Assembly (NCBI GenBank): GCA_035457705.1
Contig: DATIBD010000013.1
Span: 1 to 64,000, forward strand
DNA length: 64,000 bases
Source: DASPGQ01 sp035457705
GTDB taxonomy: Bacteria; Acidobacteriota; Vicinamibacteria; Marinacidobacterales; SMYC01
Direction: 5' to 3'
Below the pieces are notes generated by a model. The model was given only the letters and a program-made list of their open reading frames with translations. It had not been told where the DNA came from and searched no databases. A program made the translations under genes and the position numbers. Shown piece after piece: positions 52,784-59,735 of this stretch (the first letter of the stretch is position 1; the number at the start of each line of letters is the position of its first letter).

Positions 52784-53338
52784 ATGACGTCGCCGGTCGA
52801 TAGGCGCGTCGCGCTGAAGACGCTGGGTGCGACTGCGCTCGCGAGCTTCGCTCCCAATGAGCTCCTTGCTGTCGCGCGATCTCTACACACTCAGATCGAC
52901 GAGCAGCGGTACGTGTTCAAGAGTCTCGACGTCGAACAGGGTGAGCTCGTCGCGGTCGTCACCGAGCTGATCATTCCCGAAACGGACACACCCGGAGCGC
53001 GCGCGGCACGGGTGGACGCGTTCATCGACCTCATGTTGACCGAGTGGTTCGCCGACGACGAACGCCACCGATTCCTGCAGGGACTCGCGCGACTGGCCAA
53101 CCAGGACTTCCTTCGGAAGGACGGGGCGCAACGGGTCGCGATTCTGAGGGCGCTCGAGGAAGAGGCGCTCGCAGCTCCAGAGCCCTCTCCCGATGCTCCC
53201 GCCAAAGCCCCGTTCTTTTCCGTGATGAAGTGGTTGACGCTCTACGGCTACTTCACGTCGAAGGTCGCGATGGAACAGGAGCTCGATCCCGTCCTCTTCC
53301 ACGGTACTTATGAGGGCTGCGCCCCTCTCCGGAGGTGA
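52784..53338 (+). CDS. Gluconate 2-dehydrogenase subunit 3 family protein, Tat signal
   Basis: A 184-residue small subunit. The N-terminus carries a twin-arginine type signal (DRRVALKTLGATALAS). The body (ELVAVVTELIIPETDTPGARAARVDAFIDLML, later LTLYGYFTSKVAMEQEL) matches the Gluconate_2-dh3 family, which escorts and tethers the flavoprotein subunit encoded next. Export of the folded complex by Tat is inferred. A longer GTG start at 52733 overlaps the cyclophilin stop and is possible; 52784 puts the Tat motif close to the N-terminus. Confidence 0.85.
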   Translation: MTSPVDRRVALKTLGATALASFAPNELLAVARSLHTQIDEQRYVFKSLDVEQGELVAVVTELIIPETDTPGARAARVDAFIDLMLTEWFADDERHRFLQGLARLANQDFLRKDGAQRVAILRALEEEALAAPEPSPDAPAKAPFFSVMKWLTLYGYFTSKVAMEQELDPVLFHGTYEGCAPLRR

Positions 53339-53342
53339 GGTG

Positions 53343-55022
53343 GTGCAGAGAGTCTATGATGCCATCGTCGTCGGCTCGGGAATCACCGGCGGGTGGGCCG
53401 CCAAGGAGCTGACCGAAAAAGGCCTCGAGACCCTCGTACTCGAGGCGGGAGGGCCCATCGACCCTGACCGTGACTACGTCGAGCACGTTCAGCCTTGGCA
53501 GCAACGTTTTCGCGGGCTACGTGACCGGGCGCGGCAATCACGAGATCAGCCGATACAGAAGAACTGCTACGCGTGCGACGAGTGGTCGAGTCGCTTCTTC
53601 GTGAACGACCGGGAAAACCCGTACACGTACGCGGAGGACATGCCCTTCCATTGGATTAGGGGAAGACACGTAGGCGGGCGCTCGATCATGTGGGCGCGCC
53701 AGACGTACCGCTGGAGCGATCTCGACTTCGAGGCGAACACCAAGGAAGGAATCGGCGTGGACTGGCCGATTCGCTACCACGACATCGAGCCCTGGTACGA
53801 CTACGTCGAAGAGTTCGCCGGCATCAGCGGACAGGCCGAGGGCCTGCCCCACCTTCCCGACGGGAAGTTCCTCCCCCCGATGGAGCTGAACTGTGCCGAA
53901 AGAGTGGTCAAGGAGGCGCTGGTGGGAAAGTTCGCCGACGAGCGAACGCTGACGATTGGACGCTGCGCCGTATTGACCAAAGAGCACAACGGGCGAGCGC
54001 CGTGCCACTACTGCGGGCCCTGCCACCGCGGTTGCATCACGCGGTCGTACTTCTCGAGCCTGAACGCGACTCTCCCGGCAGCCCGGGCGACGGGCCGGCT
54101 CACGCTCAGGCCGCACAGCGTGGTTCACAGCCTCGTCTACGATGAGGGTCTCGATCGCATCACCGGCGTTCGCATAATCGACGGCCAGACTCACGAGGCT
54201 TTCGAGGTGCCGGCGCGTCTCGTCTTCCTGTGCGCATCGGCGCTCGAATCGACTCGAATTCTGCTCAACTCGAAAACGGCGCGCTTCTCGGAAGGCCTCG
54301 CCAATTCCAGCGGGACTCTCGGCCGCTTCCTGATGGATCACGTCATGGGTGGAGGGGCGGAGGGAACGATTCCGGGCCACGAGGACCGCGTTCCGTATGG
54401 GCAGCGCCCGAACGGGCTGTACGTTCCGAGATTTCGCAACGTCAAGACGAAGTCGCCATTCCTGAGGGGCTACGGCTTTCAGGGAGGCGGTTTTCGCGAA
54501 CGCTGGGAGCATGGGCTCGAGACGCCTGGCTTCGGCGCCGATTTCAAGCACGCGCTTCGGAGCTACGGCCCGTGGAAGCTGCGACTCTACGGCTTCGGCG
54601 AATGCCTTCCGCATGCCGAAAATCGCGTCAGCCTCGACCCCGAGGTCGTGGATCGCTGGGGCATTCCCGCTCTCAGGGTCGACATGCGCTGGGGCGAGAA
54701 CGAGCGGGCACTCCTAAAGGATATGGCGCTCACCGCGGCGGAGATTCTCGAAGTCGCGGGAGCCAGGACAATCGAAACTTTCGTCGAGGACAACCCACCG
54801 GGGCTCACGATCCACGAGATGGGGACGGCCCGCATGGGCCGCGATCCGAAGAGCTCCGTCTTGAACGGATTCAACCAGTCCCACGACGTCCCGAATCTCT
54901 TCCTCACGGACGGAGCCTGCATGACGTCGTCTTCGTGCGTCAATCCGTCCATTACCTATATGGCCCTTACCGCCCGCGCGTGCGAATACGCGGTGAAGCA
55001 AATGGATCTGGGGCACATTTGA
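53343..55022 (+). CDS. GMC oxidoreductase, gluconate/glucose dehydrogenase alpha-subunit-like
   Basis: A 559-residue flavoprotein that oxidises a sugar or polyol alcohol. The FAD dinucleotide motif GSGITGGWAAKEL begins at residue 11. The C-terminal GMC signature includes an active-site His in GLTIHEMGTARMG. A cysteine cluster C221-x2-C224-x2-C227-x3-C231 could bind an Fe-S centre like that of FAD-dependent glucose dehydrogenase. It has no signal and would be exported bound to the Tat-bearing small subunit. GTG 53343 is set by GGAGG at 53331-53335, 7 nt upstream; the ATG at 53310 overlaps the previous gene. Confidence 0.9.
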   Translation: MQRVYDAIVVGSGITGGWAAKELTEKGLETLVLEAGGPIDPDRDYVEHVQPWQQRFRGLRDRARQSRDQPIQKNCYACDEWSSRFFVNDRENPYTYAEDMPFHWIRGRHVGGRSIMWARQTYRWSDLDFEANTKEGIGVDWPIRYHDIEPWYDYVEEFAGISGQAEGLPHLPDGKFLPPMELNCAERVVKEALVGKFADERTLTIGRCAVLTKEHNGRAPCHYCGPCHRGCITRSYFSSLNATLPAARATGRLTLRPHSVVHSLVYDEGLDRITGVRIIDGQTHEAFEVPARLVFLCASALESTRILLNSKTARFSEGLANSSGTLGRFLMDHVMGGGAEGTIPGHEDRVPYGQRPNGLYVPRFRNVKTKSPFLRGYGFQGGGFRERWEHGLETPGFGADFKHALRSYGPWKLRLYGFGECLPHAENRVSLDPEVVDRWGIPALRVDMRWGENERALLKDMALTAAEILEVAGARTIETFVEDNPPGLTIHEMGTARMGRDPKSSVLNGFNQSHDVPNLFLTDGACMTSSSCVNPSITYMALTARACEYAVKQMDLGHI

Positions 55023-55981
55023 TTCGTCCGCTGTTTTTGGTTCTGTTTTCGACGGCGACGTCCTCAGGTGCCCAGCAGTGGTCTCATTACGGGGCGGATG
55101 CCGCCGCAACGCGTTACGCGCCGCACGATCAGATTCACGCGGGAAACGTGGAGAATCTGGAGGTCGCGTGGATCTTCCGCACCGATAACTTCGGCCCCGA
55201 GCCCGAGATCAAGGGCGAGACGACGCCGATCTTCATCGATGGTGTCCTCTATGCGACCGCGGGGCTGACGCGCAGCATCGTAGCCATCGACCCTGGGAGC
55301 GGTGAGCTCTTGTGGATGTACCGCTTGGATGAAGGCGAAAGAGGTGCCAAAGCGCCACGAAGGTTCTCCGGACGTGGCGTCGCCTCCTGGAGCGACGGCG
55401 ACAAAGACAGACGGATCTACTTCGTCACCATCGGCTACCAGCTCGTCGCCCTCGATGCGATTACCGGCCACCCCATCGGTGCTTTCGGCGTGGACGGTGT
55501 CGTCGACCTCATGCGAGACGTCGCCGGCGACGTCGATCCGGTGGGGTGCCATCGGATCGAGCTCTCCGCCCGTGGTTGTGGGAGACGTCGTCATCGTTGG
55601 GCCGGCCTTCCACCCGGGCTTCCGCCCACCGGGGAGCACCTCTGGATGCAACCGAACGGCGACACTCCGGCGTGGATTCGTGATCATCCCGCGCTCGAAG
55701 GAGTCGACGTCGGGCGCACGGGCTCGCCGTCACGCGCGGGAATACTGGTGACGAAGACGCTCGTGCTTGCCGGCGAAGGCTGGGGCGGGGGACGCGGTTT
55801 CTACGCTTACGACAAGCGAACGGGCGAAGTGCTGGCCCGCATCGAGCTTCCGGGCGTTCAGACGGGCGTTCCCATGAGCTATCACCACGAAGGCCGACAA
55901 TACGTGGTCGTGAGCGTCGGCGATCCCGCGACCAGGACCCCCGCACAGCTCGTGGCCCTGGCCTTGCCGCGGTCCGATTAG
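55019..55981 (+). pseudogene. Truncated, frameshifted PQQ-dependent dehydrogenase
   Basis: The frame opens with a TTG that overlaps the GMC stop (TTGA), then a signal peptide and a normal quinoprotein start (WSHYGADAAATRYAPHDQIHAGNV, WIFRTDNFGPEPEIKGETTPI, ITGHPIGAFGVDGVVDLM). Near 55543 the coding sense moves to another frame (GSSSPPVVVGDVVIVGPAFHPG) and returns near 55630 as TGEHLWMQPNGDTPAW. The intervening 350 or so residues of a normal 600-700-residue propeller are missing. The C-terminus (HHEGRQYVVVSVGD) is intact. It cannot make a complete eight-bladed propeller, so it is called a pseudogene. It was probably the third gene of the dehydrogenase operon. Confidence 0.8.
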
Positions 55982-55983
55982 AG

Positions 55984-56102
55984 CTAGCGCTCGAGCTTCC
56001 GCCAACCCGGCTCGAAGACGAGCGTGATCGGCTGCGAGCTCCGCCCTTCGGTGACCACATTCATCACGAGGTGCTGACCGTCTCGAGTCACGTCGTAAGG
56101 CC
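55984..56102 (-). pseudogene. C-terminal scrap of a PD40 propeller / Ser-Thr kinase type protein
   Basis: On the minus strand an open frame of about 39 codons ends in TAG at 55984. It reads PYDVTRDGQHLVMNVVTE and then SSQPITLVFEPGWRKLER. This is the usual last blade and tail of acidobacterial kinase-propeller and PD40 proteins (DVTxDGQxFLxN...ITVVxNW). Nothing upstream in this frame continues the family. It is a remnant left between the PQQ pseudogene and the sulfatase, and is evidence of gene loss here. Confidence 0.6.
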
Positions 56103-56129
56103 CGCCCAAACACGAGAGGGGGACCAAAC

Positions 56130-58181
56130 TTATGGTCGATACCCCCTGGTATAAACGGTCCGCGTCGTCGATGAGTGTCCGTCCAGCGCTCCCTCTCTAA
56201 GCGTCTCGACGACAAGCGATGCCTCCCACGGAGGCCCGCTCGCCGGATGGAGCCATAGGGTCTGAGTGACCTGACTCGTGAGCCAGCGCGCGTCACCGTC
56301 GTCGTCAGCGTTCTCGGGATTCGGAAACAGATAGCGTGTCGTGAGGACCAGCCGGTTCCCGTCCCAGGCCGCGGTCGAAACGTGGGCCGGAACCGTTCGA
56401 CCCATCGTAACGGAGTTCTCGGTCTCCGATCCATCCAGCTCGAAGCGGTACCGTACGAGGGGTTGTATTTCGCGCGGCTCGAATATCACCCGCTCCACCT
56501 CCAGACGTTCTGCGGTGTGCACGATGGAGATCCGGTCACCCCAGCCGCTTCCGAGGGATGGAACCGGCGGAGGGGCGAGTTGCCCCGTGGGCGGCGTGGA
56601 ACTGAGAATCGTCGTGGACCAGGTACCCGAAAAGTCGGGGCTCGGAAGCGCCTCCGAGCGAGGGCCAAGAGGCATCCGATCCGTGCGCGAATAGGTCGCG
56701 ACCGGACTTCCCGAGCCTCGCGGAGGCGGCATGTACGGATCATCGACGCCGCCAGGCACGCGGGGATGAAGCACGAGAGACGCCTCGTACCGCGCCACGA
56801 TCCCATCCATGACGCTTGCGACCCACGGATAGAAATCCTTGACGTCGATCTCCTCTCGGGGGTCGACGCGCAGATCGAACAATCGCACGAGGTTGTCCGA
56901 ATCGGGCTCCAGCTCGGTGCGGAAGAGATACCACATCTTCCAGTCCCGCCATTTCACCGCCATGACGTGCCCCTCTCGAGCGATGAACAGCGTGCTGTCA
57001 CGGGCGGAGTGCGGCCGCTTTCCCTCGAGAAAGGGGAGTTGATCGACGCCGTCGACGATGCGGTCGTCCGGCACGATTTCCGGCGCCCCGACGGCCGCCG
57101 CGATCGTCGGGAAGAGGTCGACCTCGTGCACGATCTCGTTGGACACACGTCCCGGGGGAATCCGTCCGGGCCAACGGATCACACAGGGAGTCCGAATCCC
57201 GCCTTCCATCGCGGAGTTGTAGTAGCCGCGCCAGGGCCCTGCATTTCCGCGCCACGGGCGTCTCATTTCAGCTCCGTTGTCGCTGCACCAGAAGACCAGC
57301 GTCTCGTCCTCGATGCCCAGTCGCTCGAGCGCCGCCAAAACCAGGCCTACGTTGTGGTCGACGTCCGCCATGGAATCGCCGATATCGCCGGCTCCCGTCG
57401 CGCCCGCGAAGTCGGGATGCGGCAGCGCGGGGAAATGAATCTGGGTCATCGGATAGACGAAGAAAAATGGCCGTCTCTCGACAACGTTTCGTTCCATGAA
57501 CGCGATGCCGCGCTGGGCGGCTTCACGGTCGATCGTACGTCGCGTCTCGAGGTTGTACGGCTTCACCCGTCGAGAAGGCTCTCCCGCTCTTCCCTCCCAG
57601 ATGTAGGGAAGCTCGGCCCTCTCGGAGTCGAAGCCCTCGAAGGAGGTGAACTGCGCGGTGTGACTCGTCCCGGGGATTCCCCACCACTCGTCGAATCCCT
57701 GGTGTACTGGCTCCCTCCGGCCTTCCCAATCGTCACCGCCCACGTGCCACTTCCCAAAAAGGGCCGTCTGGTACCCGATCGTCTGAAGCGCCTCGGCGAT
57801 CGTCACCTCCCACAACGTCATCCCCCCGCGATACCCTTCACCCGTCCGGGGGGCGTATCGACCCGTGAGCATCGCGATGCGGGAGACGACGCAGGAGTAT
57901 TCCACATTGAAGTTGGTGAGACGGATGCCCTCCTGGGCGATGCGATCGATGTTCGGTGTGGGGACGCCCCGTGCGCCGCCGTAGGAGCTCACTTCACCGA
58001 TTCCGAGATTGTCCGGGAACATCAGCACGATGTTGGGACGCCTCCGATCAGGAGCGTCCTGGGCCCGAGTCGTGGCGCACGAGACGACGGAGGCCAACAC
58101 GAGCCCTTTGAGCAGAGCAGTGGAGCGCAGGGCTCGAAGCGGCCGGAACGCCGAAAGGTGGATGCAGGAGCCGACTCTCAT
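56130..58181 (-). CDS. Sulfatase-family protein with altered active-site motif and C-terminal beta domain
   Basis: A 683-residue exported protein with a possible lipobox (VVSC, Cys35). Residues about 49-490 are a sulfatase/alkaline-phosphatase fold: PNIVLMFPDNLG, FGKWHVGG, HFPALPHPDF, WCSDNGAEMR. The formylglycine motif reads C97-V-V-S-R101 instead of C-x-P-x-R, and the metal pair is D57-N58 instead of Asp-Asp. From about 520 a separate beta domain starts with PDFSGTWST, a lipocalin-like motif common in acidobacterial secreted proteins. Activity as a sulfatase is uncertain; it could be a phosphodiesterase or use another nucleophile. The ATG overlaps the stop of a small upstream gene as ATGA. 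Confidence 0.8.
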   Translation of the reverse strand: MRVGSCIHLSAFRPLRALRSTALLKGLVLASVVSCATTRAQDAPDRRRPNIVLMFPDNLGIGEVSSYGGARGVPTPNIDRIAQEGIRLTNFNVEYSCVVSRIAMLTGRYAPRTGEGYRGGMTLWEVTIAEALQTIGYQTALFGKWHVGGDDWEGRREPVHQGFDEWWGIPGTSHTAQFTSFEGFDSERAELPYIWEGRAGEPSRRVKPYNLETRRTIDREAAQRGIAFMERNVVERRPFFFVYPMTQIHFPALPHPDFAGATGAGDIGDSMADVDHNVGLVLAALERLGIEDETLVFWCSDNGAEMRRPWRGNAGPWRGYYNSAMEGGIRTPCVIRWPGRIPPGRVSNEIVHEVDLFPTIAAAVGAPEIVPDDRIVDGVDQLPFLEGKRPHSARDSTLFIAREGHVMAVKWRDWKMWYLFRTELEPDSDNLVRLFDLRVDPREEIDVKDFYPWVASVMDGIVARYEASLVLHPRVPGGVDDPYMPPPRGSGSPVATYSRTDRMPLGPRSEALPSPDFSGTWSTTILSSTPPTGQLAPPPVPSLGSGWGDRISIVHTAERLEVERVIFEPREIQPLVRYRFELDGSETENSVTMGRTVPAHVSTAAWDGNRLVLTTRYLFPNPENADDDGDARWLTSQVTQTLWLHPASGPPWEASLVVETLREGALDGHSSTTRTVYTRGYRP

Positions 58182-58348
58182 CTGTCAGATGGTAATCGCC
58201 GACGTTCCTTTTGTCGATGGCCCGTGCTTCTTCCTTGGGCAATGAACGCGCTCAGCAGTTCCTCCCGCTCACGGCGATTCTGTTCCGTGACGTCGGCCGC
58301 GGCTTTGTGGAACACCTGCAGGAGGTTTTCCTCGAGCCCTCTAGCCAT
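58178..58348 (-). CDS. 56-residue charged helical protein coupled to the sulfatase gene
   Basis: A small open frame directly upstream of the sulfatase gene. Its TGA overlaps the sulfatase ATG as ATGA, a classic translational-coupling arrangement. The protein is rich in Glu, Arg and Gln (ARGLEENLLQVFHKAAADV, TEQNRREREELLSAFIAQG) and is predicted to be one amphipathic helix followed by a basic tail. The ATG has AAGGA only one base away, so the true start could be further upstream in the same frame, which stays open back to the Gfo/Idh stop. I do not recognise it. Confidence 0.5.
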   Translation of the reverse strand: MARGLEENLLQVFHKAAADVTEQNRREREELLSAFIAQGRSTGHRQKERRRLPSDR

Positions 58349-58387
58349 TTCCTTTTCGAACAGGCGTCCGAGTAGTCGTGCGCGCCG

Positions 58388-59635
58388 TCAGCCTCGGGGA
58401 TTCCAGGCGCCGCGTGCGACCGCAGGGACGAATTCGCCGAGCTCGGCTTCGGCCAGGTTCACGGTTTGGCCGCGCTCCGCGCTCATGTAGGCGGCCATCA
58501 GCAGCTCGGCCACGTGCAGACCGTCTTCGAAGTTCTCTCGAGGGCGCTCTCCGCGCGAGAACGCCTGCACCATGTGCCGGTTCTCGCCGACGTAGCCGTA
58601 GCTGGCAGCCTCGTCGGCCACGACGGGCATGAGGCCGAGCTCGGCGTTTTGTTTTTCGACGAGGTCCTCGCCCTCCTTTTGCGCGAGCTCACGGCTGAAG
58701 AAAAGCGACAGCTCCGTCGCGAGCGTATCGATCTTCATGGAGTACTCCGGCCCGAGAAGCTCCATCGAGAGGCGAAGGCCGGGACCGACGTAGCTCCAGG
58801 AGGTCGTCGCTTCGACGATAAGGGGCGTCTCGTCCTCGTCCACGTACTCCACGAGCGCACGGGAGAAGTCTTCCGAAGGCGAGCGCGCGTAATCGAGCCC
58901 CTTGCCGTAGCCTTCCCTGAGCTTCCGCGCATACTTCGGCCGCTGCCATTTCAAACAGGCGATTTGCGCCGTGACTTTCTTCGGTGTCAGGCTCGCTCTC
59001 GGCTTGCCCGGCGGGGTCAAGAGAAAGCGGGCGGTCTCGACGGAATGGCACATCATGTCGTTGAGGACACCACCGCCCTGGAGGTCGCCGCGCCAGAACC
59101 ACGCGGCGTGAGGACCGCTGTGCTCTTCCGCCGCTCGGGCGAGATAAGGTCGTCCGGCCACTGCCGCGCCGCGAGCCCAGACCAACTCCTTGCCGCGGAC
59201 CACGGACGGGGCGAAGACCTGGTTTTCGAGGTACCCATCCAGTACTCGGGCACGCCGGACCAGCTCGAGCATCGTCCTGGCTTCGGCCACGTTGCGGCCG
59301 AGCGGCTTTTCGCAGGCAACGCCGACGAGCTCACCTCGCTTCGATTCGAGCGCCTCGACGATCGCCTCCATGTTGGCGATCCGCTCGTGGTTGGGACCAC
59401 AGATCCATATGCATTCGATCGACGGGTCCGCGACCATTTCGCCTATGGACGCGAAGGCTCGAGCCTCGCCAACGCCCTTGTCTCTCGCCCGTTGAGCTGC
59501 CCGCTCCGCGTGCTCGGAGTTCGGGCTAAAGACACCCCGAACGTCGACGTTCCGAACCGCGATCAGGGAATCGATATGAAATCCCGTCACGAAACCGCTT
59601 CCAATGAATCCAATGCCCAGCGGGCCCTTTTTCAT
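58388..59635 (-). CDS. Gfo/Idh/MocA family oxidoreductase
   Basis: A 415-residue NAD(P)-dependent sugar or inositol dehydrogenase-like protein. The cofactor motif GFIGSGFVTGFH is at the N-terminus and the catalytic-type lysine motif is VACEKPLGRNVAEA. The second half is the alpha/beta substrate-binding domain, including GGGVLNDMMCHSVETARFLL. Members act on sugars, sugar acids or inositols. GGGGAGAAGG precedes the ATG. It diverges from ilvB and precedes the small gene and sulfatase on the same strand, which could make a sulfated-sugar utilisation unit (inferred). Confidence 0.88.
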   Translation of the reverse strand: MKKGPLGIGFIGSGFVTGFHIDSLIAVRNVDVRGVFSPNSEHAERAAQRARDKGVGEARAFASIGEMVADPSIECIWICGPNHERIANMEAIVEALESKRGELVGVACEKPLGRNVAEARTMLELVRRARVLDGYLENQVFAPSVVRGKELVWARGAAVAGRPYLARAAEEHSGPHAAWFWRGDLQGGGVLNDMMCHSVETARFLLTPPGKPRASLTPKKVTAQIACLKWQRPKYARKLREGYGKGLDYARSPSEDFSRALVEYVDEDETPLIVEATTSWSYVGPGLRLSMELLGPEYSMKIDTLATELSLFFSRELAQKEGEDLVEKQNAELGLMPVVADEAASYGYVGENRHMVQAFSRGERPRENFEDGLHVAELLMAAYMSAERGQTVNLAEAELGEFVPAVARGAWNPRG

Positions 59636-59700
59636 CGCCCTTCTCCCCTGAAGGCCGGAGTCTGCCAGAAAACTCGAGTTGCGTCGACCTGGGCTGGAAT

Positions 59701-59729
59701 TTGACGAGTTACTTACCGGTCGGTAAAAT
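59701..59729 (+). promoter_or_regulatory. ilv promoter with palindromic operator; leaderless start
   Basis: TTGACG (59701-59706) and TAAAAT (59724-59729) are exactly 17 bases apart. Transcription is predicted at 59736, the A of the ilvB ATG. Inside the spacer and overlapping the -10 lies a perfect inverted repeat TTACCG-GT-CGGTAA (59713-59726), the size and form of many TetR-family operators. A repressor bound here would block polymerase. No TetR-type gene lies in this window. Confidence 0.65.
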
Positions 59730-59735
59730 ACGCGG

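Noticed and set aside
56382..58490. A 702-codon plus-strand frame opposite the sulfatase gene
   Set aside because: Antisense shadow; the sulfatase motifs on the minus strand are unambiguous.
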